Part shown: piece after piece, positions 42,510 to 51,777 of the stretch
Position numbering within the stretch: the stretch's first letter is position 1
Layout of the letters: the number at the start of each line of letters is the position of its first letter
Assembly: GCA_001303415.1 (NCBI GenBank)
Contig: LJTN01000003.1
Span: forward strand, 1 to 64,000
Source of the DNA: Myxococcales bacterium SG8_38
GTDB taxonomy: Bacteria; Myxococcota_A; Polyangia; Polyangiales; Houyiibacteriaceae
DNA: 64,000 bases
Direction of reading: 5' to 3'
Notes under the pieces: generated by a model
The model's database searches: none
What the model was told of the DNA's origin: nothing
The model's input: the letters and a program-made list of their open reading frames with translations, nothing else
Program-made: the position numbers and the translations under genes

Positions 42510-44131
42510 CTAGCGAGCACCACGAACGACTTTCACAGGAACGCCGCCGGTTCGTCCTGCGCACCTTGAGCATCGGGGGTGGCGCGCTCCTCGGCGCCGT
42601 CGCGGGTTGTCGCGAGTCGGCGCCGCCCTCATCTGAAAAGCCCTCATTCGAGAAGCCCTCGGCCGGCCAGCCCTCGGCCGAGCCTCAGGCCGTGCCACCC
42701 GAGCCCGTCGCGCCTGCGCTTCCCGACGGCAAAGACCCCGCCAACTTCATCAAGCACGGCGACAACCCCCTCACCCTCGAAACCCGCCGCGAAAAACTCG
42801 GCACCAGCGTGCTCACGGCCACGAGCGTGTTGTTCGTTCGTCAAAACCTCCCGCTTCCGCCTCCCGAATTCGTCGACGACCGTGACGGCTGGACCACCCG
42901 GGTGGAAGGCGTCAATCGGCCGGGCGAAATCCGCGTCGACCAGCTCAAGCGTCTCGGGCTGATGACCATTGCCACCGTGCTTCAGTGCTCGGGCAACGGC
43001 CGCAAGTACTACAAGCACGACCCGAGCGGCTCGCCTTGGGCGGTCGGCGCGGCAGGGTGCGTCATGTGGAGCGGTGTGCCTTTGCGTGATGTCGTGGCGC
43101 ACTTTGGGGGGGTGGCCAAAGGGATGCGCTATTTGACGGCCACGGGCGGAGAGCCCTTGCCCGAGGGGATCGATCGCAACCAGGTGGTCGTCGAGCGCTC
43201 AATCCCGATCGAAAAAGCCCTCGATGATTGTCTCTTGGCCTGGGAGATGAACGGCGAGCCAATTCCACGGTCGCACGGAGGGCCGTTGCGGCTCATCGTG
43301 CCCGGCTATTTCGGCTGCAATCAGATCAAGTTCCTGAAGAATCTCGCCTTCACCCGCGAGCAGGGCCCCGCGAAGATCCAGCAAACGGGCTACCGCATGC
43401 GGCCGATTGGAGAGCCGGGCTCCCCCGACCAGCCTGGGATGTGGGAGATGCAGGTGAAGTCGTTCATCACACTTCCCACCGAGCAGACGCCAGTCGTGGC
43501 AGGGAAGATTCGCGTCACGGGCGTCGCCTTCGGGGGTATGAAGGCCGTGGCCAAGGCCGAGGTCTCGACCGATGGCAGGAGTTGGCAGAAGGCTCGCTGG
43601 GTCGGGCCCGATCTTGGGCGGTATGCATGGCGCGTGTTCGAGCTGGAGCTCGCGCGCGAGCCCGGCCCGGTGAAGCTCTACTCCCGTGCCGTCACGGTCG
43701 ATGGCGAGGTGCAGCCCGAGCTACGAAACGAAAACGAGCGTGGTTACGGTAACAACAGTTGGCGGGACATGGGCGTCACCGTGCAGGTTTGCCATCCCGA
43801 TGACGCCATCTGCCTCACGCCCCCAAAGCCTAAAGACGACGCGCCCGCCGGGCCGCGCAAGCCGGTGGTGCTTTCCGAGTCGGGCAAACGCGGGCGTAAG
43901 ATCTTCCGCGAAACGGCGCAGCCCCCTTGCGCGACCTGTCACACACTGTCGGATGCCGAGGCGATGGGTGCGGTCGGCCCGAACCTCGATGAGCTCGGTC
44001 GCAGCGCGCAACAGATCGAAGCCGCCGTGACCAACGGCGTCGGCGCCATGCCGCCGTTCGGCGAGACGCTCGCCGACGAACAGATCAGCGACGTGGCGCG
44101 CTACGTTTACGAAGCGACGCGCCGCGATTGA
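42506..44131 (+). CDS. Tat-exported lipoprotein: sulfite-oxidase-like molybdopterin oxidoreductase fused to cytochrome c
   Basis: RRRFVLRTLSIGGGALLGAVAGC; ATVLQCSGNGRKYY (SUOX-family Mo-Cys); C-terminal CATCHTLSDAEAMGAVGPNLDEL...MPPFGETLADEQISDVARYVYEA. Confidence 0.92.
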   Translation: MTSEHHERLSQERRRFVLRTLSIGGGALLGAVAGCRESAPPSSEKPSFEKPSAGQPSAEPQAVPPEPVAPALPDGKDPANFIKHGDNPLTLETRREKLGTSVLTATSVLFVRQNLPLPPPEFVDDRDGWTTRVEGVNRPGEIRVDQLKRLGLMTIATVLQCSGNGRKYYKHDPSGSPWAVGAAGCVMWSGVPLRDVVAHFGGVAKGMRYLTATGGEPLPEGIDRNQVVVERSIPIEKALDDCLLAWEMNGEPIPRSHGGPLRLIVPGYFGCNQIKFLKNLAFTREQGPAKIQQTGYRMRPIGEPGSPDQPGMWEMQVKSFITLPTEQTPVVAGKIRVTGVAFGGMKAVAKAEVSTDGRSWQKARWVGPDLGRYAWRVFELELAREPGPVKLYSRAVTVDGEVQPELRNENERGYGNNSWRDMGVTVQVCHPDDAICLTPPKPKDDAPAGPRKPVVLSESGKRGRKIFRETAQPPCATCHTLSDAEAMGAVGPNLDELGRSAQQIEAAVTNGVGAMPPFGETLADEQISDVARYVYEATRRD

Positions 44132-44165
44132 TTCGCGCGCTGGCGCGAGCCACAGGAGCCTAGCC

Positions 44166-44882
44166 ATTCAAACGATTCCACCTTTCCATCTCGCGCTGGC
44201 GGGCATCCCCGCGTCGCTCGTCGTGCTCATCTTGTGGCGCTGGTCCGCGGGCGGCGGCCACAGCCTCTGGGCGTTGGTTCGCATGCTCGCGCAGTTGCTC
44301 ATCATAGGCTACCTGCTGGTGTACATCTTCGAGGCCGACGTCCCGTGGATCGTTCTCGCAGTGCTTGCAGTCATGGTCATCGCGGCTAGCTGGATCGCCC
44401 TTCGCACGATTCCCAACTTTCGAGGGGCGCTCTACGGGTATGCGTTCTCGTCCATCGCCATCGGCGGCGGCCTCACCGTCGTGTTGATCACGCAGGTCGT
44501 GCTGACCCTCGAACCTTGGTACCAGCCGAGCTTCGTGATCCCGCTCGCGGGCATGATCTTCGCTGCTTCCATGAACTCGGTCAGCTTGGCTGCCGAGCGA
44601 ATGCTCGCCGAGCGCAAGCGCGGCGCCTCCTACATCGATGCCCGCCGCATCGCCATGCAGGCCGGCATGATCCCCATCGTGAACAGCCTTTTCGCAGTCG
44701 GCCTGGTGTCGCTCCCCGGCCTGATGACCGGCCAAATCCTCTCAGGCGTCTCTCCGCTCATCGCCGTGCGATACCAAGTCATGGTCATGCTCATGATCTT
44801 CAGCGCCTCCGGGATGTCCGCCGCAATTTTTCTTCTGTTCTTGAAGCGTCGCGCTGCGGACGACGAGTCTTCCATCAACTAG
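44166..44882 (+). CDS. fetB: FetB/UPF0014-family ABC transporter permease
   Basis: LVRMLAQLLIIGYLLVYIFE, SWIALRTIPNFRG, MNSVSLAAERMLAERKRGA, LPGLMTGQILSGVSPLIAVRYQVMVMLMIFSA; start put at ATT 44166 (AGGAG at 44154-44158); track start 44223 would delete most of TM1. Confidence 0.82.
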   Translation: MQTIPPFHLALAGIPASLVVLILWRWSAGGGHSLWALVRMLAQLLIIGYLLVYIFEADVPWIVLAVLAVMVIAASWIALRTIPNFRGALYGYAFSSIAIGGGLTVVLITQVVLTLEPWYQPSFVIPLAGMIFAASMNSVSLAAERMLAERKRGASYIDARRIAMQAGMIPIVNSLFAVGLVSLPGLMTGQILSGVSPLIAVRYQVMVMLMIFSASGMSAAIFLLFLKRRAADDESSIN

Positions 44883-44921
44883 TTCCTTGAGGTTCGTGCC
44901 AGGTGATGGCACCACTATGAA

Positions 44922-45557
44922 GTGAAGACTTCGCGTTTAGGTCTGCCGGTCTTACTCGTTTGCGCCGCGCTCGGAGGTTGGTCGAGCGCAGCGCCTGCCG
45001 CTGTCGATGACAAACCAGATTTCGTCCCGCCTGAAGATGAGGCATTGGTGGTGTTCATTCAGAACCTTCGCGAGGACGAAACGATGACGTTTGTCGTGTT
45101 CACGGATGACAGACGCTGCGTGGCCGAGGTCCGCGGCCGCCAAGCCGAGGTCGTTCCGATGAAGCCAGGCACCTATACGTTTTACGTGACCGGCTACGGC
45201 ACCCAGCGAATCGAGCTCCATCTGCAAGGTGGACGCACGTACTTCGTCCGCCTCCATACGGTCGAGCGGGCCTTCATGCGCAAGTCCGAGGTCACGCCGG
45301 TACGCCGGGGCACCGAATCCTATATGCAGCTCCGAACCTGGCTTGCCGGGGCGCACATCACGCATGCGAGTGATGATTCCTGCCAGGGAAAGCCGCTCAA
45401 GGAACGCAAGAAGCGAACCGCGCGCCGCGTCGTCGAAGGCGATGCCGATTGGAACGAGGGTGGCGAGGTCTACCACGCCGAGCACACCCTTCAGGTGCAA
45501 GACGGCTTCACCAAACACGAGCTCGAGACCATGAGCCTCGAGTCGCCAGAGAGGTGA
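44922..45557 (+). CDS. Hypothetical secreted protein, paralogous to 27996-28628
   Basis: PPEDEALVVFIQNLREDETMTFVVFTDDRRCVAEV...GGRTYFVRLHTVER; signal peptide. Confidence 0.8.
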   Translation: MKTSRLGLPVLLVCAALGGWSSAAPAAVDDKPDFVPPEDEALVVFIQNLREDETMTFVVFTDDRRCVAEVRGRQAEVVPMKPGTYTFYVTGYGTQRIELHLQGGRTYFVRLHTVERAFMRKSEVTPVRRGTESYMQLRTWLAGAHITHASDDSCQGKPLKERKKRTARRVVEGDADWNEGGEVYHAEHTLQVQDGFTKHELETMSLESPER

Positions 45558-45558
45558 T

Positions 45559-46353
45559 ATGCACGACGCCGGCCAGTTGATTGCAAGCGCGGCGGAGGTC
45601 TACGAGGAGTTTTTCGTTCCCGCGCTTTTCGGTCCGTGGGCTCCCCGATTGGTTGCCCGAGCCGGGCTCCACCCCGGAGAGAAGGTCATCGATGTGGCAT
45701 GCGGGACGGGCGTCCTCGCCGTGGAGGCCGAACGAGCAGTGTCGCCCAATGGCAGCGTCGTGGCTGTCGATCTCAATCCCGGCATGCTGGCCGTCGCCCG
45801 TCGCAAAGCGAGCGACGTCGATTGGCAGCAAGCACCCGCCGAAGACTTGCCATTCGAAGACGCGAGCTTCGATGCAACCTTGAGCCAGTTCGGGCTCATG
45901 TTCTTCGCCGACCAGCAAGCGGCGCTCCGCGAGATGTGGCGAATCCTTCGCCCAGGCGGCGGCTTCGTGGTCGCCGTGTGGGACGCGCTCGAAAATGCCC
46001 CCGGCTACGCAGCCGTCACCGCGTTGCTGTCTCGTCTCTTCGGCAACCACATCGCTGATCTGCTGAAGTCCCCTTATTCACTAGGTGATCCCGCTGCACT
46101 CCTCTCCCTCCTCACCAGCGCTCAAATCCCCGACCCAAAGATCGACCGTGTCCCTGGCGAGGCACGCTTCCCCTCCATTCGCTCATGGATGCACACCGAC
46201 GTCCGCGGCTGGACCCTCGCCGAGAAGCTAGACGACACGCAGTTCGAGCGTCTGGCCGCCGAGGCCGAAACAGCGCTCCAACCGTTCGTGACCGCGCAAG
46301 GCGACGTCCGATTCCCCCACCCCGCGCTCGTGGTAACCGCTACCAAAGCGTAG
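45559..46353 (+). CDS. Class I SAM-dependent methyltransferase (UbiE-like)
   Basis: GEKVIDVACGTGVLAVEAERAV; APAEDLPFEDASFDATLSQFGLMFF; REMWRILRPGGGFVVAVWD. Confidence 0.94.
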   Translation: MHDAGQLIASAAEVYEEFFVPALFGPWAPRLVARAGLHPGEKVIDVACGTGVLAVEAERAVSPNGSVVAVDLNPGMLAVARRKASDVDWQQAPAEDLPFEDASFDATLSQFGLMFFADQQAALREMWRILRPGGGFVVAVWDALENAPGYAAVTALLSRLFGNHIADLLKSPYSLGDPAALLSLLTSAQIPDPKIDRVPGEARFPSIRSWMHTDVRGWTLAEKLDDTQFERLAAEAETALQPFVTAQGDVRFPHPALVVTATKA

Positions 46354-46448
46354 CGCGGGCCGTCATACCTCCCGAACGCATGCGGATGTCGACCCTGGCC
46401 AGCATCCGGCCGAGGGCCGACACGTTGCTTAGCCGCCAGAACTAGGCC

Positions 46449-46934
46449 TCAGCTCAAGGCTTGGAACCGCGTCGCCGCTCCTCCATGAACCGGCCTCCAT
46501 ACCAAAATGCAGGGAAAACGACAGGCCGTACGGCCTGCTCGGATGCGTTTGGCCGCGATGGCCTCCGACATCCGAAACCGCTTCGTACAAAACGCAAACA
46601 TGGAAGGATAGGCCTGCTCGAGATACAACCTTCGCCGGTCGATCTCCCCGATGTACGCCAGCATCCGCGCCGTGTTTGACTGGTCGCCCGCCACCAGTGC
46701 GGAGAAGTCGAGCACCAGCTTACGCTTCCCAAGCCGCCGCAGCGCAAGCAGCTCAGCGTCGCGAGCCGGCCGACCTGACGAGGCATTCTTGGACAATCCG
46801 GCTTTCACATCATGTATTCGGCCATTGACCACAATCGTTGCCCGCCGCGCCCGGCCCAATAGCTGTATCTTTCCAAGAGACCATGTACCCTGAGCTCCGG
46901 AGTGCTCTCTCCCAGCACCCCGGGGAGGTGCCAT
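46449..46934 (-). pseudogene. Truncated remnant of an HNH-endonuclease-type family (N-terminal region only)
   Basis: SNTARMLAYIGEIDRRRLYLEQAYPSMFAFCTKRFRMSEAIAAKRIRAGRTACRFPCIL resembles the N-terminal region of these proteins; stops before any HNH domain. Confidence 0.55.
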
Positions 46935-47655
46935 GCAAACCGAGACCTACGAGATTGCGCCCGATATCTTTCGCCTGAGCACGTTCGTGCCCGAGGTCGG
47001 ACCGACCGGATTCACCTTTAATCAGTTCCTGATCCGCGCCGACGAGCCGCTGCTGTTTCATACCGGTCCTCGCGGGATGTTCCCGTTGATACGCGAAGCA
47101 TTGGCGTCACTCATCCCCGTCGAGTCGCTCCGATGGATCGCGTTCGGCCACGTCGAGTCGGACGAGTGCGGCTCGATGAATCACTGGCTCGAGGCCGCGC
47201 CGCAGGCCACGGTGGCTCACGGCCAGATCGGCTGCATGGTTTCACTCAACGATTTAGCAGACCGCCCCCCGCGTGCCCTCGAGCAAAACGAGGTGCTCGA
47301 CCTTGGCGGCAAGCGTGTTCGCCACCTCGACACGCCTCACGTACCCCACTGTTGGGAAGCTCGCGTTCTCTTCGAAGAGACGACACGCACGCTTCTGTGC
47401 GGAGATCTCTTCACGCACCTCGGCAAGGGTCCGGCGCTCACATCGAACGAGATCATCGGTCCCGCAAAGCAAGCCGAAGCCCTTTTCAAGGCAAGCTGCC
47501 TGACGCCGACGACGGGCAGCACCATCCGCTCGCTCGCGGAGCTTCAGCCTGCGGTCCTGGCCGTGATGCACGGCTCTTCATTCGACGGCGACTGTGCCAC
47601 GGCCCTACAAGACTTGGCCGCGGTGTACGATGAGATGCACGCAGCGGCGGAGTAA
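46933..47655 (+). CDS. MBL-fold protein, flavodiiron/ODP-like without flavodoxin domain
   Basis: IAFGHVESDECGSMNHWLEAAP (HxExD), VRHLDTPHVPHCWEARVLFEETTRTLLCGDLFTHLG. Confidence 0.88.
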   Translation: MQTETYEIAPDIFRLSTFVPEVGPTGFTFNQFLIRADEPLLFHTGPRGMFPLIREALASLIPVESLRWIAFGHVESDECGSMNHWLEAAPQATVAHGQIGCMVSLNDLADRPPRALEQNEVLDLGGKRVRHLDTPHVPHCWEARVLFEETTRTLLCGDLFTHLGKGPALTSNEIIGPAKQAEALFKASCLTPTTGSTIRSLAELQPAVLAVMHGSSFDGDCATALQDLAAVYDEMHAAAE

Positions 47656-47746
47656 GCGCCGCGATGCGGTGAAGCGACGGCTCGCGTTGCGAGGCAGATC
47701 ACAACGGACGCACGCCCGTTGACCTCGGCCGCGCAAACGTGAGACC

Positions 47747-49141
47747 GTGATCCTTCGCCCGGATAACGCAGTGGTCAACGCGACTCGATTGCGCTGCGTC
47801 GTGTACGCAGCGTTGATATTTGCGGCGCTCGGATCGCCCGCCTGCAGTGGCTCGTCCGACGACTCCGATGGTACCGACGGAACAGGCGGAACCGCCGCGA
47901 GCGCGGGCAACGGCGGAAACGGCGGCCAGGTCGGAACCGGCGGAACCGGTGGCGCCGGCGGAAGCGCCGGCATCGGCGGCGAGGGCGGAATCGGTGGCAC
48001 CGAAGCGCAACCCAAAGAGCAAGAGGTCCTTCTCGTCGGCGGCTTCATGTCCGAGCTCTACGAAGCCCTCAGCCTTCATCTGGAAGACGAGATCAACGCC
48101 GCCCTGCGGAACGCAGCGCGCTCGCTCAACGTCCACATCGACCTGCCGCTCAATCAAAGCATCGACATCGCAATCGGCGACGCAATCGCAAGCGCGCTCC
48201 CGTGGTTCGATCTCCCCATCCAACCCGGCGGCTTCGTCACCTTCCACGCGCAGGAGCTCTATTTCGACGCCGAAGGCATCGCCTATCAGAATCTATCAAA
48301 GGTATCCCCGTCCTTCGACACCTCCGAAAGCGTCGAGCACAACGCCGATGCCATCCTCGAGTTCCTTCGCAATACGGACAAGCAAATCGTCATCGTCTCG
48401 CACAGCAAAGGCGGGCTCGACACGTTAGAAGCGCTTCTCGATGCCCCCGAGCTATGGGGTGAAACCGTAGCCGGTTGGGTCGCGTTGCAAGCGCCCTTTT
48501 ACGGATCGCCGGTTGCCGATCCATCGCCTTCGGCCATCAACGCCGTGCTCCTGAGCGCCGTCGGAGGGAACGGCGAGTCCCTCGACGACCTCAAGACGAC
48601 CACGCGCACCCCGTACATGGACGCACGCGAAGCGCAGATCGCAGCGCTCAGCGCCAGCGTCCCCATCATCTCGGCCTACAGCACATACGAGGCGACCGGC
48701 ACCGTGACCGGCTTTGCCACCACCTTCGCCAACAGCATTCTCAACGCCGCCCTCATCTCGCAGATCACCCAAATCGTCATCGACAACTATTGGGAGACGC
48801 CCCTCGACATCCCCGGCATCATCGCGCGCTCCACCGCCGAGGCCGTGAACCTCCTCCGCACGCGCGTCGCAGATGCGCTATCAGATGCCGTCGCCACACT
48901 CGGGCTCATGGACCTGACCAACCTTTACATGAGCACCGTCGTCGGTGTTCCCAACGACGGCTTGGTCCCGAGAGACAGCACCCTTCTGACGGGCGCCATC
49001 CACCGTCAGCTCACTCTTGGCGACCACGCAAGCCCCGTGATGGATGTCGACCCCATGAAGAACTTCTGGACGGTGGACCATCGGAACGCCGTGACCATCG
49101 GGTTGATCCACGAGATTCGCACCGTGACGCAGGGGAACTGA
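47747..49141 (+). CDS. Lipase-like lipoprotein with Gly-rich spacer, paralogous to 38180-39475
   Basis: Lipobox ALGSPACSG; GTGGTAASAGNGGNGGQVGTGGTGG spacer; IVIVSHSKGGLDTLEALLDAPELWGETVAGWVALQAPFYGSPVAD. Confidence 0.85.
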   Translation: MILRPDNAVVNATRLRCVVYAALIFAALGSPACSGSSDDSDGTDGTGGTAASAGNGGNGGQVGTGGTGGAGGSAGIGGEGGIGGTEAQPKEQEVLLVGGFMSELYEALSLHLEDEINAALRNAARSLNVHIDLPLNQSIDIAIGDAIASALPWFDLPIQPGGFVTFHAQELYFDAEGIAYQNLSKVSPSFDTSESVEHNADAILEFLRNTDKQIVIVSHSKGGLDTLEALLDAPELWGETVAGWVALQAPFYGSPVADPSPSAINAVLLSAVGGNGESLDDLKTTTRTPYMDAREAQIAALSASVPIISAYSTYEATGTVTGFATTFANSILNAALISQITQIVIDNYWETPLDIPGIIARSTAEAVNLLRTRVADALSDAVATLGLMDLTNLYMSTVVGVPNDGLVPRDSTLLTGAIHRQLTLGDHASPVMDVDPMKNFWTVDHRNAVTIGLIHEIRTVTQGN

Positions 49142-49203
49142 ATGTTTCTTGACGTCTCGATATGGGCTAGAAGAAGTGCGTCGTGGGTACGTGCGGCCCT
49201 CCA

Positions 49204-50706
49204 ATGTTGAGCCCCCACCTCTCCAAGTCCCGCTTCCTCGCCGGCCTTCAATGCCATCGCCAACTCTACTGGCGCGTACACGAGCCCGGTGCGGCCGAGC
49301 AGATGCCGAACGCGAAGCTGCAGGCCATCCTAGACATGGGCAAGCGCGTCGGTGCGCGCGCACGAGCAGAGCTACCCGGCGGGGTCTTGATTCCGCGAGA
49401 TCCCCGAAACATCGCTGTTGCCATCGAGGCGACCAAGCAAGCCCTCGCGGTCGGCGCCCCCATCATCTTCGAGGCGAGCTTCCTCGAAGACGGTGTGTTC
49501 GTCGCCGTGGACATCCTTAGCAAGCTCGGCGACGGCTACGTGCTCATCGAGGTCAAAGCCACCGCGGGTCCCAAGGCGCATCACATCCCGGACGCAGCCA
49601 TTCAAGCACACGTGGTCGAGCGCTCAGGGCTTCCCGTGATGCGCATCGAAGTAATGCATCTCAACACCAACCATCGGCACCCCGACGATGACCCGCTTTT
49701 CGCCCGTGCCGACATCACCGACGCGGTCGCCGCGCTTCGCCCTCGCATTGCTGCCGAAATCGACGCCCAACGAAAGATGCTGCAAGGTCCGCTTCCCGAC
49801 GTCGAGCCGGGCGGCCACTGCTCGAGCCCGCACCCGTGCCCCTTCCTCGACCGCTGCCACGTCCCCTTGCCCGACCATAGCATCGAAGACCTCAACGGCC
49901 TTCGGCAGAGGTTGCGAAACGCACTTCGTGATGCCGGCATCGAGACAGTCGACCAGATTCCGAGCGACTTTCCGCTCAAGCCCTTGCACGCGCGCCATCG
50001 AAGAGCGGTGCAAAGCAACGAACTCGTCGTCGAAGAAGGTCTGCGCGAGGCGCTGACGCGCTACGCGTTCCCCATCGCCATGCTCGACTTCGAAACCGTC
50101 GCACCGGCGCTCCCCGTCTGGAACGGCTGCAGCCCGTTCGGCCCCGTGCCCGCGCAGTTCAGCGTTCACATCCTGCGCGAAGACGGTACCATGACCCACC
50201 GCGGCTACCTCGCCGAAGAAGGCACCGACCCGCGTCCCCAAATCGCCGCCGCGCTCGCCGATGCACTTCGCGAGGCAGCCACGATCCTCGCGTGGAATGC
50301 GCCGGTCGAAAAGCGCTGTTTGGAGACGCTTGCCCAGGCTTGTCCCGAGCACGCGCCCGCGCTCCGAGAGGCGCGCGACAAAGTGCACGACCTGCTACCC
50401 GTCGTCCGCAATCACCTCTACCATCCCGACTTTCGCGGCCGCTTCAGCATCAAGGCCGTCGCCGCCGCGCTGTTTCCCCACATGAGCTATGACGCCCTCG
50501 AAGTCGCCGATGGCCAGACCGCATCATCGCAGCTCGAGCGGCTGCTCTGCCGTCCCAAAGAGCTCAGCGCAGACCAGCGGGGAGGCTTGCGGCGAGAGCT
50601 CGAAGCGTACTGCAAGCGCGACACCGAGGTGATGGTGGGGCTCTTTCGACTGTTGGTCAACGCTGGTGGACGCTCGTGCCAAGAAGACCCAAGCTACACC
50701 AAATGA
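49204..50706 (+). CDS. DUF2779 / RecB-like PD-(D/E)XK nuclease with Fe-S-type cysteines
   Basis: [106 protein letters not shown]. Confidence 0.9.
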   Translation: MLSPHLSKSRFLAGLQCHRQLYWRVHEPGAAEQMPNAKLQAILDMGKRVGARARAELPGGVLIPRDPRNIAVAIEATKQALAVGAPIIFEASFLEDGVFVAVDILSKLGDGYVLIEVKATAGPKAHHIPDAAIQAHVVERSGLPVMRIEVMHLNTNHRHPDDDPLFARADITDAVAALRPRIAAEIDAQRKMLQGPLPDVEPGGHCSSPHPCPFLDRCHVPLPDHSIEDLNGLRQRLRNALRDAGIETVDQIPSDFPLKPLHARHRRAVQSNELVVEEGLREALTRYAFPIAMLDFETVAPALPVWNGCSPFGPVPAQFSVHILREDGTMTHRGYLAEEGTDPRPQIAAALADALREAATILAWNAPVEKRCLETLAQACPEHAPALREARDKVHDLLPVVRNHLYHPDFRGRFSIKAVAAALFPHMSYDALEVADGQTASSQLERLLCRPKELSADQRGGLRRELEAYCKRDTEVMVGLFRLLVNAGGRSCQEDPSYTK

Positions 50707-51758
50707 TTGAACGCTGGGCGGCGCCGCTCGCGGTGAAGCAATTCTTCCACCGCGCGGCCAATGTCATGGATCTCGATGCCGACCGCTCGTTCCTGCGGGC
50801 GCTCCAACTCTTGGTGTTGCCCGAAGGCGCACCGGAGGTGGAGGGCGAGATCTTTCCGCCGTTCACACCGTTCGAGGTGCCCGCATTGGCGGGAAAGAAG
50901 CTCGGCATCGTCGCGACCGGCGGCGGGGGCGCTATGGCCTGCGTTGTCGGTGTAGCGCGAGCTCTCGAAGAAGCCGGGCTCGAGGTCGCGGGGGTTTCCA
51001 CCTGCTCGGGCTCCGCGATGATGCTTGCACCCTTTGCAGCCGGGCTCGAGGCCGAAGAGACCGCGCGCTTCCTGCTCAGCCTCGATCAGCGCGACTACAT
51101 TCATCCCGACTGGAAGCAGCTCCTCAAGTTGCCGTTTGCGCTCGGCAAGGGCTTCACCGGCTTGCTCGACAGCGAGCCCATCGAACGGCTGTACGCACAG
51201 CATCTCGGCAACGTCCCAGTCGGAGAGCTTCCCATCGCCTTCTACGCGAACATCTGGGACATCGACCACAACCGCTTGTTCTACCTCGGCAGCCGCACCT
51301 GGCCGCAGATGCCGTTGCCTCACGTCGTTCGAGCCGCAGTGACGCTCCCGCTCTACATGCGTCCCTTGGACATCGACGGCGCCCAGTGCGGCGACGGCGG
51401 CGTGGTCAACATCTTCCCGGTCGATCCTCTGGTCGACCATCACCCGGAAATCGACTTCTACATCGGCATCAACGCCTTTTATCCCGAAAACTTTCGCGGC
51501 GAGGATCACAGCGGCTGGAATGCGCAAACCTTCAGCCTCTTTCGCGTCAGCCCTCAAACCAAGCAATGCCAACATCTCGAAGCCGCCCGCATGCAACTGC
51601 GCCGCATCGAAGACCGTTGTTTGATGATTCACCCACTGCCCTACGAGGAGATCCGCGGCATTCGGCTCTACGAGCAGTTTCTCGACCGCCGCCCATGGCC
51701 CGATTTCATCCGAAGAGGGCATGCCGCTGCACGCCACGCTCTTCAAACCATGACCTGA
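50703..51758 (+). CDS. Patatin-like phospholipase
   Basis: LGIVATGGGGAMACVVGVARALEEAGLEVAGVSTCSGSAMM; MRPLDIDGAQCGDGGVVNIFPV; ATGA overlap with the upstream gene. Confidence 0.9.
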   Translation: MIERWAAPLAVKQFFHRAANVMDLDADRSFLRALQLLVLPEGAPEVEGEIFPPFTPFEVPALAGKKLGIVATGGGGAMACVVGVARALEEAGLEVAGVSTCSGSAMMLAPFAAGLEAEETARFLLSLDQRDYIHPDWKQLLKLPFALGKGFTGLLDSEPIERLYAQHLGNVPVGELPIAFYANIWDIDHNRLFYLGSRTWPQMPLPHVVRAAVTLPLYMRPLDIDGAQCGDGGVVNIFPVDPLVDHHPEIDFYIGINAFYPENFRGEDHSGWNAQTFSLFRVSPQTKQCQHLEAARMQLRRIEDRCLMIHPLPYEEIRGIRLYEQFLDRRPWPDFIRRGHAAARHALQTMT

Positions 51759-51777
51759 GCGCTGGACCAGCGAAGCA

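Noticed and set aside
46522-46537. 16-bp palindrome CAGGCCGTACGGCCTG, identical to the core of the terminator after mazF, followed by a similar T-rich stretch
   Set aside because: Here it encodes GRTACRFP inside the HNH-family signature, so the match may be coincidental; not counted as a repeat copy.
47880-48000. Short-period repeat that could be taken for a CRISPR array or VNTR
   Set aside because: Codes in frame for a Gly-rich lipoprotein spacer; no constant repeat/unique spacer structure. No CRISPR arrays seen anywhere.
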